This document shows positions 8,035-17,199 of a DNA stretch of 64,000 bases, in pieces. Position 1 is the stretch's first letter; every line of letters begins with the position of its first letter. Below the pieces are notes generated by a model. The model was not told the DNA's origin. It was given only the letters and a program-made list of their open reading frames with translations, and did no database searches. The DNA is taken from positions 613,689-677,688 of the forward strand of contig NZ_CABPSP010000001.1 of NCBI RefSeq assembly GCF_902459765.1, given 5' to 3'. The position numbers were made by a program, and so were the translations under genes. Source of the stretch: Pandoraea anapnoica (GTDB taxonomy: Bacteria > Pseudomonadota > Gammaproteobacteria > Burkholderiales > Burkholderiaceae).

Positions 8035-8588
8035 GCGCCTGATATTAGTAATAAAAACGGTTACCACGACGAGTAGTAACTACTTGAAAACAATTGGATC
8101 GCCATTCCTCGTTCAAACGGTTACGGTCACGCCGCGGCGAGCGATCTGCGTAGTGCTGAGGAATAAAGTCGGTTACGCCGATGATAACGAACGGCGGTTT
8201 TCGACCCTTCTGCGTCACTGGGTTGCCCCGTCGTCAACGGCAGAAAACGACCGCACGGCAGACGCTCGTCGCCATAGTCCGGTAAGGTATCTTGAAGTCT
8301 GCCATGCCTCGCTTTTCTGAACCATTTGGTTAGCCCAATTGTGCTAAGGCAGCCTCTTGCAACCCATCGAGTCTCCAACGCTTGGCTTCTGCCAGCTTTG
8401 AGGTGGGGTGCGAACTGACGCGCCAAAGTTAGCGGGTAATGGACTTTATCCGCTGGTACCCCGGAGGAGCTCATCGATGCGGAGATGCTACCGTGGGTGG
8501 TTGCCCGCGGAGATTGCGACCGCAGGGGGGGCGGGGAACTGAAAATTGCCCCCCGTTTATCAGGGGGAGGGCATGCGGTGCTAGCGTT
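8035..8588. other. Intergenic, probably decayed sequence
   Basis: 554 bases between convergent genes. AAACGGTTAC occurs at 8055-8064 and again at 8115-8124, exactly 60 bases apart, and AGTAGT-A-ACTACT is a short inverted repeat at 8072-8084. An open frame on the minus strand (8127-8474) has no family I recognise. Codon texture is unlike the neighbours, so it may be the debris of a lost gene. Confidence 0.4.
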
Positions 8589-9761
8589 TCACTTCAGGCC
8601 GGAAGGAAGGCTGAATTTGAAAAGTTCTACCGGAAAGCGAATTGTCGACTGACCATGATTGAAGGGCGCTGCGCCATCGATCTGCGGTACGGGCAAGAAA
8701 ATATGTCCTTTGCCGTCGAGGAACGGCGCGTCAACCCAGCGCAGACGATGGTCGCGTAGGAGCATGGAAACAGTCCCATCCGGTGCGCGCCGCATCAGGG
8801 AGTTGTCGGCCAAGGGGGGGTAATACAGGCTTCCATCCGCACCCATGGCTGTGCCGCCTACAGGCGGGTTGTCGAACCACGTGCTGACGTGCTTTGCCAG
8901 CGTCTTGTCGTCGAGCGTTTCGTCGTCCAGGTAGCGTGTTTCGATCTGCGACAGTGGGCCCGACAGAGGGCCGAAGTAGAAGGTACGACCGTCCGGGCTC
9001 AGTTCGAGAGGGTCGGCATTGACTTTCAACGGACCGTCATCCGAGCCGGTCAGGACCTTGCCATTTACGACGATCAAGTCATGCGCACGTGCGCGTGCGA
9101 ATGGCATGCCGTCAAAGCGGCGCCGCACGTTGCCATTCTCCAGGTTAAGCACGAGAACCGCACCTTCTCCTGCATCGGTTATGTAGGCGTGACGTCCGTT
9201 GATTCGAATATCGTCGATATAGGTGTGGGCGCGGATCACATCTTTGGGAAATGCATACACACGCACCACAGTGTCGGTGCGGGGATCAACGTGTACGATC
9301 TTCGGGCCGCCTGCGACCGGTGTGCCGCCAAAGTCCGGCGAGCCGGTATCCACGATCCACAAGTCGCCGCGCGTATCAGCGTGAATAGCGTTCACGCTGA
9401 CGAATGCTCGTGTCGCATCATCGCCAGCCTTCCATCTGTTCCAGCCAACGTCTGGATACGGTGTCAGTGAGCCGTTCTCCTTGGCGATTGCCACCGCGGG
9501 GCCGGTGTTTCCGGTCCATAGCGGTGAGCTGACGATGAACCGGCCGCGTGGGTCGACCACGACGGCGTTCCAAGGCATTTGGGTATTCTTCCGCACGGCT
9601 ACGAGTTCATCGGTTTGCACCGCAGATGCGGCGGTAGAGGTAGATGCTGTACTGGCGATTAATGACATGGCACTGAGTATTGCAACGGCAATCAAGATCA
9701 GGGGGCGCTTCTTGAAGAGGTGCAGCACATTGTTCTCCAACATGGAATGAATGGGGGGCAT
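8589..9761 (-). CDS. Exported major royal jelly protein / yellow family beta-propeller
   Basis: Periplasmic six-bladed beta-propeller of the MRJP/yellow family, related in fold to SMP-30 lactonases; the substrate is unknown. A signal peptide follows a basic KKR segment (LILIAVAILSAMSLIAST). Family pieces include WNAVVVDPRGRFIVSSPLW, DLWIVDTGSPDFGG, IRINGRHAYITDAGEGAVLVL, LELSPDGRTFYFGPLSG and the closing-blade RLRWVDAPFLDGKGHIFLPVP. The length is 390 aa from the ATG at 9761; an ATG at 9743 would give a more ordinary signal peptide, and neither has a clear ribosome site. It stands alone, convergent with the methionine operon. Confidence 0.8.
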   Translation of the reverse strand: MPPIHSMLENNVLHLFKKRPLILIAVAILSAMSLIASTASTSTAASAVQTDELVAVRKNTQMPWNAVVVDPRGRFIVSSPLWTGNTGPAVAIAKENGSLTPYPDVGWNRWKAGDDATRAFVSVNAIHADTRGDLWIVDTGSPDFGGTPVAGGPKIVHVDPRTDTVVRVYAFPKDVIRAHTYIDDIRINGRHAYITDAGEGAVLVLNLENGNVRRRFDGMPFARARAHDLIVVNGKVLTGSDDGPLKVNADPLELSPDGRTFYFGPLSGPLSQIETRYLDDETLDDKTLAKHVSTWFDNPPVGGTAMGADGSLYYPPLADNSLMRRAPDGTVSMLLRDHRLRWVDAPFLDGKGHIFLPVPQIDGAAPFNHGQSTIRFPVELFKFSLPSGLK

Positions 9762-10214
9762 GCCGGCTAATGCCTCGATGCAGCGTTACGGAGTCGTAGA
9801 CCGGCTTCAACGATCAGGGGCCGTTGACTGGGAATGCGAATGGATTGATTTCAGTGCGCCGACCCACCAGAAGACGATTGCCACACCGATGCGCATCATC
9901 GGAATGCCGATGCAGTCGAGCCGACTCACAACGACAAGCAAATTCCGGAAATTCATTCTAGGGGGTCCTTATTGAGAACGTGCGAAGCAGTGGCGCTTCA
10001 CGATGTCATATCAAGGATGGCGACGATGCTTGTCGCCGAGATCACATCACAGGCGTGAGCCTGCTGACCCCCAGCTTTGCGATGCCGGAAACGGCTTTCG
10101 CCAGTTGCGTGAAAGCTGGGGACTTGGCTGGGCCTCAAGGGCGGACTCACTGTGCCAACGTGCGCCCGCCTGCCAACTGAGTGTTCGATGGATTGGGCAA
10201 TGCAGGTTGCAGCG
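9762..10214. other. Intergenic, no gene seen
   Basis: 453 bases between two minus-strand genes. It should contain the promoter of the propeller gene. The short ORFs have no recognisable product. There is no clear terminator or repeat. Confidence 0.4.
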
Positions 10215-10754
10215 TTACTTCACCGGTGGGAAGTCAAGAGTTGTGTCGTTGACACGATTGAAGATATTGGTCGTCAGGATTGCGGTGACTGCGAAGATGG
10301 CTTCCGTCACCTGCACGTCGCTATATCCCGCCTGGCGGACGCTATCCAACGTGATCTGCGGCACCGTTCCCGATGTGCGTACCAGCGTCAGCGCAAACTT
10401 GACGAGGGCGTCGATCTTTGCATCGGCGCTCAGACCACCGGCGCGTAGTTCCCGCATCTGCTCGGCGGTATAGCCTGCCATTTTTCCCGCCAGCGTATGT
10501 GCGGCGAGGCAATAGTCGCAGCCGCTGTTTTCGCTAATGGCAAGGTTGATCGCTTCCAGTTCCTTCGCCGACAGCGCACCGCTTGATTTCAGGGCCGCGT
10601 TGGCGGTCAGCAACGATTGGAGCGCGACGGGCGATTGCGAGCCGAGGGTCGCGTACGCATTCGGCACTTTGCCAAGGCCGCGCTTGATGCTGGTGAAAAG
10701 CTCCGCGGTCAGGCCGGTAGCGGATGCAACATCGATCGTGGACATGCGAGTCAT
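10215..10754 (-). CDS. Carboxymuconolactone decarboxylase / AhpD-like peroxidase family protein
   Basis: Small all-helical AhpD-like protein, probably a peroxidase or thiol reductant. It contains the catalytic CxxC...H motif in SENSGCDYCLAAHTLAGK near residue 84, preceded by LSAKELEAINLAIS. The N-terminus has GKVPNAYATLGSQSP, common in the peroxidase-related CMD subfamily. I chose the ATG at 10754 because AAAGGACC lies just upstream; an in-frame ATG at 10784 lacks a ribosome site. The product is about 179 aa. It stands alone on the minus strand; a GlxA-type and a LysR-type regulator lie 1-3 kb away and either could control it. Confidence 0.85.
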   Translation of the reverse strand: MTRMSTIDVASATGLTAELFTSIKRGLGKVPNAYATLGSQSPVALQSLLTANAALKSSGALSAKELEAINLAISENSGCDYCLAAHTLAGKMAGYTAEQMRELRAGGLSADAKIDALVKFALTLVRTSGTVPQITLDSVRQAGYSDVQVTEAIFAVTAILTTNIFNRVNDTTLDFPPVK

Positions 10755-11277
10755 CTTTTGGTCCTTTTCTAAAAAGAGTTTCACTGTTCATCTGAGTTGC
10801 GTCGGAAAAATCAGTCAGATTGAAGAAACGCCGCCGCTCAAATGCAACTGCTACAACCCTAATGGAAGCAAGCTGTCGTTGGGAGAGTCTTCGGCAAACA
10901 TAGCTTTCGGTCAGGCGTGACAATCCATCCGGGCGTATCAGCTTGCTCGTTGATAGAACTTTTCATTGGAGGCTGTGACACGACTATCGCGAGGAAGCCA
11001 GAGAGGGGAGGGACGCGAGCCGGAGTACAGGATTCTTTGTCGCGATGGGATGGATACTGATGACGTTCATGCTGGCCGCGGCGGCATCACCATGGCTGGT
11101 CCCGTGACCTCGCACGATAAAGAGTCTCAGGCGAACCTCGGCGGTGCCTTATGACGTCGAGTCACTTCTGTCTTGTGTTTAACGATTCGGAGCGGTGCGA
11201 CGCATGAAGTCGAACAAAAACCGTCAATCGTCAACAATTCCGATGAAAAATGACAGTTCTCAACGGCTTGAATTCCG
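10755..11277. other. Intergenic, decayed sequence
   Basis: 523 bases with no intact gene. On the plus strand a hydrophobic stretch translating as MGWILMTFMLAAAASPWLVP followed by a stop (about 11044-11107) looks like the broken end of a membrane protein, with upstream sequence out of frame. I cannot name its family. Confidence 0.35.
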
Positions 11278-11514
11278 TTATCGCCTGCGTGTGGCGGGCG
11301 TAGAGGGCCTGGCAGGGTTCGTCGGTGCAGCAGCACGGGATTCAGCGTCCTGCAAATCGGCGGGATACGCGCTGCTATCACGATGACGGTCATAGCCCGC
11401 AGCCTCGATCTGCACGAGCCCCTTTTGCAGTTGCTAGCGCGTGACCGGGATCGACTCCTTTTCGGTCTGATCGATGGCGATCAGGGCAGTCGTCACGGCG
11501 ATGCCGAGGATCAT
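11278..11514 (-). pseudogene. DUF4148 gene interrupted by an amber codon
   Basis: From an ATG at 11514 the minus strand reads a short hydrophobic leader (ILGIAVTTALIAI) ending in IPVTR, then TAG at 11436-11434. In the same frame it continues QLQKGLVQIEAAGYDRH, AYPADLQDAESR and a tail to TAA at 11278. The post-stop part matches the DUF4148 pattern (LVQLE.AGY...YP.DIQAAE.R), and VTR just before the stop is the usual entry to that domain. DUF4148 genes are common small exported proteins in Burkholderiales. A single base change splits this one. With the stop ignored it would be 78 residues. Confidence 0.75.
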
Positions 11515-11846
11515 CCGCGGGTAATGGGACGTGTTTTCACGGAATCCTCGCGTGGTTTGGGAGAGATATAGATCGATCCCAAATGACGGGAATGTATAGA
11601 GACCCAATCCGAAAAACAATATCCAACGAAAGCAAATGGACTGGATCGAGCATCTTCGATAAAAGCCGTCAATGCGACGTTGGAAAATTCAATCGTTCTG
11701 CAAACGGGGCGAGCCTGTTGTCCCGGCCGGAGCAGATACTTCTGCCTGTCGCCACTGGCCCTGTGAAAGGTCTGCTGCGATAGTGCTCAAGAAGGAAGCG
11801 AAGAGGGCCCACAAGGGGAGCGGAGCGACCGTCCCGCTCCAGCTTG
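11515..11846. other. Intergenic, no gene seen
   Basis: 332 bases between the DUF4148 remnant and the GlxA-type regulator. Short ORFs on both strands have no recognisable family. It would include the old promoter of the DUF4148 gene. Confidence 0.35.
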
Positions 11847-12809
11847 TTAGGCGGCAACGGGGGTCCTGGCATCTCTGCGCAATTCCTGAGGGCTTACGCC
11901 ATAGGTGCTGACGAAGACCTCGCGGAGATGGCTGCGATCACGAAATCCGGTTTCTCGCGCAATGACTTCTAGGGGGTGGCGGCCGCGCTCGATCATGGTG
12001 CGTGCCGTTTCGATGCGTAGCTGTTTCACCGCCTTTGCAGGGGATTGGCCCGTTTCAGACTGAAATATGCGCAGGAACTGCCGTGTACTGAGATGCGCGG
12101 CGCGTGCCAGTTCTTCTACCCGCAATGGTCGCGCCAGATTTTGGCGCGCGTATTCGAGCGCAGTCTGGATACGGTCCGATTTCGGCGCGAGCTTCAGCAT
12201 CTCGGACTGCTGGGACTGGCCTCCGGTGCGGCGCTGGTTCATTACCATGACGCGCGCGACTTTGGTTGCCACTTCATTGCCCAGGTCTTTCTCGACCAGA
12301 CCAAGCGCAAGGTCCATGGCAGCGGTCAAGCCTGCTGACGTCCAGATGGATCCGTCCGTGACGAAGATGTGGTCGGGTTCGATCTGTGCGCTGGGGCAGC
12401 GTGCCTGCAGCGCATCGGCGTAGGCCCAATGGGTTGTCGCGCGCTTGCCGTCTAGCAGGCCGGCGTCTGCCAGTACGAATGCGCCGGTACAAAGCCCGGC
12501 AGTCCGGCGCGAACGTTCCGACGCCGCGCGGACAAAAGCCAGTTCCGCAGCGGTGCTGGAGCGCTGGGTCGGATCGACGATGCCACTAATCATCCAGGTG
12601 TCGGCTTCGGTGCTCTTGTGAATGGGTTCAGTCCTGACAGAGACACCCAGCGACGCCTGCACGTCCCCCCCCGAAAGCGAGTAGTTGGTCACGGCGTAGA
12701 CGCGCTCGCGGGCCACGACGTTGGCGAACTCGAACACGGATTGTGTCCCGATTGCCATGACCTGAAATCCGTCCGTCAGAAAATACCCGATTCGATGCAT
12801 TCGCTCCAC
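11847..12809 (-). CDS. GlxA-family transcriptional regulator (DJ-1/PfpI plus AraC domains)
   Basis: Two-domain activator. The N-terminal DJ-1/PfpI-like amidotransferase fold (about residues 5-170) has the nucleophile-elbow Cys in TAGLCTGAFVLADAGLLDG followed by ATTHWAYADAL. The C-terminal AraC helix-turn-helix pair (about 215-315) has VEELARAAHLSTRQFLRIF and FRDRSHLREVFVSTYGVSP. The length of 320 aa is typical. Relatives control carnitine, choline, arginine or aldehyde-related genes; the ligand here is unknown. The nearest candidate targets are the AhpD-like gene and the divergent hydrolase/dehydrogenase locus further right. Confidence 0.88.
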   Translation of the reverse strand: MERMHRIGYFLTDGFQVMAIGTQSVFEFANVVARERVYAVTNYSLSGGDVQASLGVSVRTEPIHKSTEADTWMISGIVDPTQRSSTAAELAFVRAASERSRRTAGLCTGAFVLADAGLLDGKRATTHWAYADALQARCPSAQIEPDHIFVTDGSIWTSAGLTAAMDLALGLVEKDLGNEVATKVARVMVMNQRRTGGQSQQSEMLKLAPKSDRIQTALEYARQNLARPLRVEELARAAHLSTRQFLRIFQSETGQSPAKAVKQLRIETARTMIERGRHPLEVIARETGFRDRSHLREVFVSTYGVSPQELRRDARTPVAA

Positions 12810-12921
12810 CGCACTGCTGTCCGAGAAGTCGGATTATAGAGGGGGTGCGAAATATATGCCGGCCGGAAAAAATCGGCATGGGACCATTGTGGCGTTCGCC
12901 GTATTAGAAGCCTCGGCCTCT

Positions 12922-13887
12922 TCAGGCTGCGGTGCAGTTGGAGTCCAACTCTGTGCGCCGTTCGTCTTCAGACCTTGGTTGGGGGCAGGGTGTCTGGCAG
13001 CTTTCCAGCGCCGAGGACAGCCAGTCGACAAAGACGCGTAGCGCCATCGATTCACGCGTCCGGCATGCATAGACGGCATGGATCGGTCTGGCTCGCGGGC
13101 GGCAATGCGCGAGTACTTCCTTGAGCCGTCCGCTGGCAAGATACGGCGTTGCCACGGTATCCCAAACCTGAATGACCCCGCCATTCTGCAAACCATATTG
13201 AAGAAGCAGATCCATGTCGTCGAAGGCGATGGATTCGGGCAAGGGGTGCCGGGTGCTGCGGCCGTCCAGTGCAAAGCTGAATTCCCACGGTCGGCCATCG
13301 CTCTGATGGGAAGCGTGTGCCGTGCGATGTCCCGACAAGCTCTGCAACGTATCGGGGCATCCATGCCGCGAAACATAAAGGCGGCTCGCCACCGTGATCA
13401 GATGGTAACTGCCAACCTGACGGCTGAAATGGTACGAATCCTCCAGATCGCCCAGCCGAACCGCGCAATCGATGCCATCGCGGATCAGGTTCGAGGAATG
13501 CCGTGGTGTGGAAATCTGCAGGCTGACATCCGGATACTGGAGGCGGAATAGGGTTATGTCGGGCATCAAGTGGCGCGCAATGTCGCCCGGCAGCTCCACG
13601 CGTAACCTGCCACTCGCCTGTTCCGCAGCCGATCCGATCTTGGATTTGAGGTCGGTGATGTCGAGCAGAATCTTGTGGCAATGCTCGTAGAAGGTCATGC
13701 CGGCGGCCGTCGGCCGAACCTGGCGTGTCGTACGGTGAAGCAGTTTTACTTGCAGATGGAGTTCAAGCTGCTGGATCAGCAAGCTTGCGGACGCCTTTGG
13801 AATCCCCAGAAGATTGGATGCTCGCGTGAAATTTTCGCATTCGACGATCCGCGCAAAGACTTCCATCGCTTGTAGCATGCGTTCCAT
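12922..13887 (-). CDS. LysR-type transcriptional regulator
   Basis: LysR regulator of 321 aa. The N-terminal helix-turn-helix reads FARIVECENFTRASNLLGIP then KASASLLIQQLELHLQVKLL, followed by TTRQVRPTAAG. The effector domain has DLPGDIA-like and DGIDCAVRLGDLEDS motifs, typical of the DmlR/YafC-type LysR group that controls single nearby oxidoreductase genes. I chose the ATG at 13887 because GAGGT sits 7-8 bases upstream; the frame opens at 13908. The target is unknown and no divergent structural gene abuts it, so it may have lost its original target. Confidence 0.88.
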   Translation of the reverse strand: MERMLQAMEVFARIVECENFTRASNLLGIPKASASLLIQQLELHLQVKLLHRTTRQVRPTAAGMTFYEHCHKILLDITDLKSKIGSAAEQASGRLRVELPGDIARHLMPDITLFRLQYPDVSLQISTPRHSSNLIRDGIDCAVRLGDLEDSYHFSRQVGSYHLITVASRLYVSRHGCPDTLQSLSGHRTAHASHQSDGRPWEFSFALDGRSTRHPLPESIAFDDMDLLLQYGLQNGGVIQVWDTVATPYLASGRLKEVLAHCRPRARPIHAVYACRTRESMALRVFVDWLSSALESCQTPCPQPRSEDERRTELDSNCTAA

Positions 13888-14019
13888 GGAACTTACCTCG
13901 TGTGTCACCCTTTGACGATTGTTCGAGTGTATGGGCAGCCGTATCGATGCAACAGTCGCAATTGGCGCATGGTGCGCGACACATTCGTATAGTTCACCTA
14001 CTTCGGCGAGGCAGTTGTG

Positions 14020-14397
14020 TCAGGGGACAGCGTTCAAAACGCGAGACAGCCAGCCGATCAGGTCGTCGGGGTCCACCGGTTTGTCGAGCATGCAGACTGC
14101 GCCATGCTGCCTGGCCTGTTCTCGGCAATGCGGCGTGGCATGGGCGGTAACAAAGATGCACGGCGTTTGAAGGCCTGCGGCGCGTAGTCGGCGCAGCAGT
14201 TCGACGCCGGAAATGGCTTCCAGCGCGATATCGCAGATCAGGCAGTCGTAGTCACTGTTACTCGGATGGGCCATGAAGCCTTCCGCAGAGGAGAAGAAGG
14301 CTGCGCCCCAGCCAAGTGAACGAATCAGCGCGCCGGTGGATCTACGAACGGATGGTTCGTCATCTATGACACAAACAATCTTGGCAGGCACGGGCAT
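14020..14397 (-). CDS. Single-domain response regulator (receiver only)
   Basis: CheY-like receiver of about 125 aa with no output domain. Acidic pocket residues are in CVIDDEPSVRRS, the phospho-acceptor Asp in LICDIALEAISGVELLRRL, the switch Thr in FVTAHA, and the conserved Lys in MLDKPVD. I chose the ATG at 14397 from the domain boundary; the frame opens at 14487, and there is no strong ribosome site. It is divergent from the histidine kinase gene. Receivers of this kind next to FixL/FixJ-like pairs act as phosphate sinks or relay steps. Confidence 0.8.
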   Translation of the reverse strand: MPVPAKIVCVIDDEPSVRRSTGALIRSLGWGAAFFSSAEGFMAHPSNSDYDCLICDIALEAISGVELLRRLRAAGLQTPCIFVTAHATPHCREQARQHGAVCMLDKPVDPDDLIGWLSRVLNAVP

Positions 14398-14599
14398 CGG
14401 CGTCAGAAGGGGAAAAACATGCGGAAAGCGCCCTGCATCGGTGAGGGCGCTTGACGGGACATTAGCGCAATCTCGGTACGAGGACACTTATACGGGAGTA
14501 TCGCGTTGCATACGCCATCGCACATCGGGTTTGCACCGAAGGGTGTCGCGATGCCGCGCTTGCCAACGGAGTGAGCGCCACAGCCGCCGGCGCTTGAGG

Positions 14600-14615
14600 C
14601 TACACATACGTGTAG
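14600..14615. promoter_or_regulatory. Inverted repeat between receiver and kinase genes
   Basis: CTACAC-ATAC-GTGTAG, a perfect 6-base inverted repeat, lies in the divergent spacer 62 bases before the kinase ATG. It is a candidate operator for the FixJ-type regulator or another local regulator. The assignment is inference. Confidence 0.35.
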
Positions 14616-14676
14616 TTGCCGACACAATCGCTGCTACCATGGCGGACGCAGACCCGCCGCAACAATATTCCTCTCT

Positions 14677-15936
14677 ATGCGCCATCCCGATACCGACTTT
14701 TCCGAGCGTCGCTGCAAAATTGAATCGGAGGGAAGTGAACGTGTGGACTCCACCAGCCAGATCGTGGACGAGACCTTTCGCTTCGCGCCGATTCCCATCC
14801 TTGTGGAAGATTGGTCCGGCATACGGCAGTGGGTCGATGAACGCAAGGCCGAGGGGGTGCAAGATCTCGACGGCTATCTGGACGAAAATCCCACGGCGAT
14901 CCAACAGTTGCGCGACTGCCATCACCGCTTCGTGGATGCAAACGACGCAGCATTGAAGTTGTTCGATGCCGCATCGCGCGAAACGTTCTTCGCCGCGGCA
15001 AAGGCACTGCTACCGGCCAGCCGCCCCAGCAATTCAAAAGTGCTCAAGGCCATGTTCGCCGGTGAGGCCGCCTGCCAGGGGGAACGTACCCTCACATCGC
15101 TGACGGGCCGGACGGTTCCAATCGTGTGGCGTTGTTCGTTGCCTACGGACCCCGCCAGCTATACGCGGCTGCACTTCTACGCATTCGATATCTCCGAGTA
15201 TCAGGAGAACATTAACCGCCTGCAGGTCATGCGTGCGGAGATGGCGCGCGCGGGACGCATCGCACTGGTGGGGCAACTGGCCGCATCGATCACGCACGAG
15301 ATCAGCCAGCCGCTGTCTGCCACGAGGACATCGATCGAAGCCGCTGCGCGGTGGCTCGATCGTGATGGGCCCGATATCGCGGAAGCCATGGCGTCCGTAC
15401 GTGACGCGCGGCGCTGGGCGCGGGATGCTACCGACATCTGCCACAGGCTGCGCGGATTCATGACGCACACGCCCGTGCAGGCGCGGTTGCAGTCCGCAGC
15501 CGAAGTGGTGGCATCGGCGATCTACCTGATCTTGCCAGAAGCGCGAGCCAGGGCCATCGAGGTCGAGACGTCGGTGGACGAGGGCCTGCGCGTGATGGTG
15601 GATCGTGTGCAACTACAGCAGGTACTGGGCAACCTGCTGTTGAACGGCATACATGCCATCGCCGCCACGTCGGACGCGCGGGCACGCAAACTGACCGTGC
15701 ACGTCGAACCGGAGGGTGATGCCAGCCTGCTGTTCAAGGTGGCGGACACCGGCCATGGCATCGATGCCGCGTCGCACGAAACACTGTTCCAGCCGTTCTC
15801 CACATCGAAGTCAGAAGGCATGGGCGTGGGACTCTCCATTTCCAGATCCATCATCGAAGCGCACGGTGGACGCATATGGGCCGAATCGGTCGAGGGAAAA
15901 GGCGCGACGTTGTGCTTCACCCTACCCGGCGCATAG
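14677..15936 (+). CDS. Soluble sensor histidine kinase, PAS-type, FixL-like
   Basis: Cytoplasmic histidine kinase of 419 aa with no membrane span. The N-terminal half holds a PAS-like region (about residues 85-185; HHRFVDANDAALKLF, and FDISEYQ at its end). The phospho-accepting His is in ITHEISQPLSATR near residue 208. The ATPase domain has the N box NLLLNGIHAIAA, G1 VADTGHGID and G2 GMGVGLSISRSIIEAHGG. This H-box type goes with FixJ-like regulators, one of which lies 1.3 kb downstream on the other strand. The stop codon abuts the stop of the convergent MFS gene with no spacer. The signal is unknown; no haem-binding FixL His is evident. Confidence 0.88.
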   Translation: MRHPDTDFSERRCKIESEGSERVDSTSQIVDETFRFAPIPILVEDWSGIRQWVDERKAEGVQDLDGYLDENPTAIQQLRDCHHRFVDANDAALKLFDAASRETFFAAAKALLPASRPSNSKVLKAMFAGEAACQGERTLTSLTGRTVPIVWRCSLPTDPASYTRLHFYAFDISEYQENINRLQVMRAEMARAGRIALVGQLAASITHEISQPLSATRTSIEAAARWLDRDGPDIAEAMASVRDARRWARDATDICHRLRGFMTHTPVQARLQSAAEVVASAIYLILPEARARAIEVETSVDEGLRVMVDRVQLQQVLGNLLLNGIHAIAATSDARARKLTVHVEPEGDASLLFKVADTGHGIDAASHETLFQPFSTSKSEGMGVGLSISRSIIEAHGGRIWAESVEGKGATLCFTLPGA

Positions 15937-17190
15937 TCAGTCGCGGACGCGCGTCTGATGATGCTGTAGCGCCCTCACCGCCACGATAGCGCCCAGGGCC
16001 GCGGCCGAAATCGTCCAGGCTGCAGCCATCCGACTTCCCGCCCATGCGTTCCATGTGGCAACCAGTGCCGGGGCCGTGCCGCCGAACACCGCGACACCGA
16101 CTGCATAGATAAAGGAAAGCGATGTGGCGCGCGACCTGCTGCGCACTGTCGACAGCAGCAGGGCGACAGTCGGCCCGGCGGCCAGACAACTCGCTGCCGT
16201 CACCGCGATAATGCCTGCGACAAAGAAGCCGTTGCCCAAGCCATACATTGCAGCGAGGTAGGTAGGCACCACGGCGATGATCGAAGCCAGCCGCGCCAAG
16301 ATGACGACGGTGGGATATCCGAGACGATCGGCAAGCCTTCCACCCACGATGGATGCCGCGGCCGTGATCGCGCCCAGGGCGATCGTTACGAGAAACGATT
16401 GCCGCAGCGTTGGCATGGTGCCCGCCATTTCGAACGGGGCAGTGAAGGTAGCGACATAAGTTGGCACGGTGCCGCCGGCGATCAGAAGTGTCCCGAGTGC
16501 AAGGACTTTCCAGCCTTGCAGGTGCCCGTCATCAACCTCAGCAGCAACTGGCTGTGGTATGTCGTGAGCCAACAGGCGCCGACGCAACAGCACCTGGACC
16601 GGAATCATCATGACCGCCAGAAGAAAAGGGATTCGCCATCCCCAAGCGCCGAGCTGCGCAGCGGTGAGCAGGTCATTCATCAGCAAGCCACAAGCGCCGA
16701 TAGCCAGCAACGCGAGTCCCTGACCAGCAAGCAGCCAACCGCAGTATAGGCCGCGGCGCGCAGGCGCACATTGTTCGATCAGGTACGCACCTGCCGCGCC
16801 AATTTCTCCGCCAATGGCAAATCCCTGAAGCATCCGGCAAGCCAGCAGCAGAAGCGGTGCTGCAACGCCCAGCACGTCGTAGCCTGGCAGTAAAGCCATG
16901 CCAAGCGTGCCCGCGGCGACCAGTGTGATGTTGAGCAACAGCGCGGGCTTGCGTCCCACGCGATCGGCATAGGCGCCCAACACCAGCGCACCGATCGGAC
17001 GCATCAGAAACCCCGTGGCAAAGGTGCCGAACGCGGCCAGCGATGCGACACCGGCGTCGCCATGGGGGAAGAATGCCGCGCCGATGAAGCGGGCAAACGT
17101 GGCATACGCGAAGTACTCGAAGAACTCCAGTGCATTGGCAAGGACTACCGTCGCCAGCGCGCGTGGATTCAATGTCTTTGTCACGGGCAC
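15937..17190 (-). CDS. MFS transporter, metabolite:H+ symporter (MHS) type
   Basis: Twelve-span inner-membrane symporter of 417 aa for a small organic acid or related metabolite. MHS signs are EFFEYFAYATFARFIGAAFFP at the first helix, FATGFLMRPIGALVLGAYAD followed by RVGRKPALL (motif A), and RMLQGFAIGGEIGAAGAYL. The gene starts 9 bases after the stop of the FixJ-type regulator, so the two form an operon on the minus strand. This suggests that the transporter imports or exports the compound handled by the signalling locus. The substrate cannot be read from the sequence. Confidence 0.85.
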   Translation of the reverse strand: MPVTKTLNPRALATVVLANALEFFEYFAYATFARFIGAAFFPHGDAGVASLAAFGTFATGFLMRPIGALVLGAYADRVGRKPALLLNITLVAAGTLGMALLPGYDVLGVAAPLLLLACRMLQGFAIGGEIGAAGAYLIEQCAPARRGLYCGWLLAGQGLALLAIGACGLLMNDLLTAAQLGAWGWRIPFLLAVMMIPVQVLLRRRLLAHDIPQPVAAEVDDGHLQGWKVLALGTLLIAGGTVPTYVATFTAPFEMAGTMPTLRQSFLVTIALGAITAAASIVGGRLADRLGYPTVVILARLASIIAVVPTYLAAMYGLGNGFFVAGIIAVTAASCLAAGPTVALLLSTVRSRSRATSLSFIYAVGVAVFGGTAPALVATWNAWAGSRMAAAWTISAAALGAIVAVRALQHHQTRVRD

Positions 17191-17199
17191 GGCGCTGTG

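Noticed and set aside
8127-8474. A 115-codon minus-strand open frame in the gap after the methionine operon
   Set aside because: No family, no ribosome site and no membrane or signal pattern. I describe the gap as decayed sequence instead.
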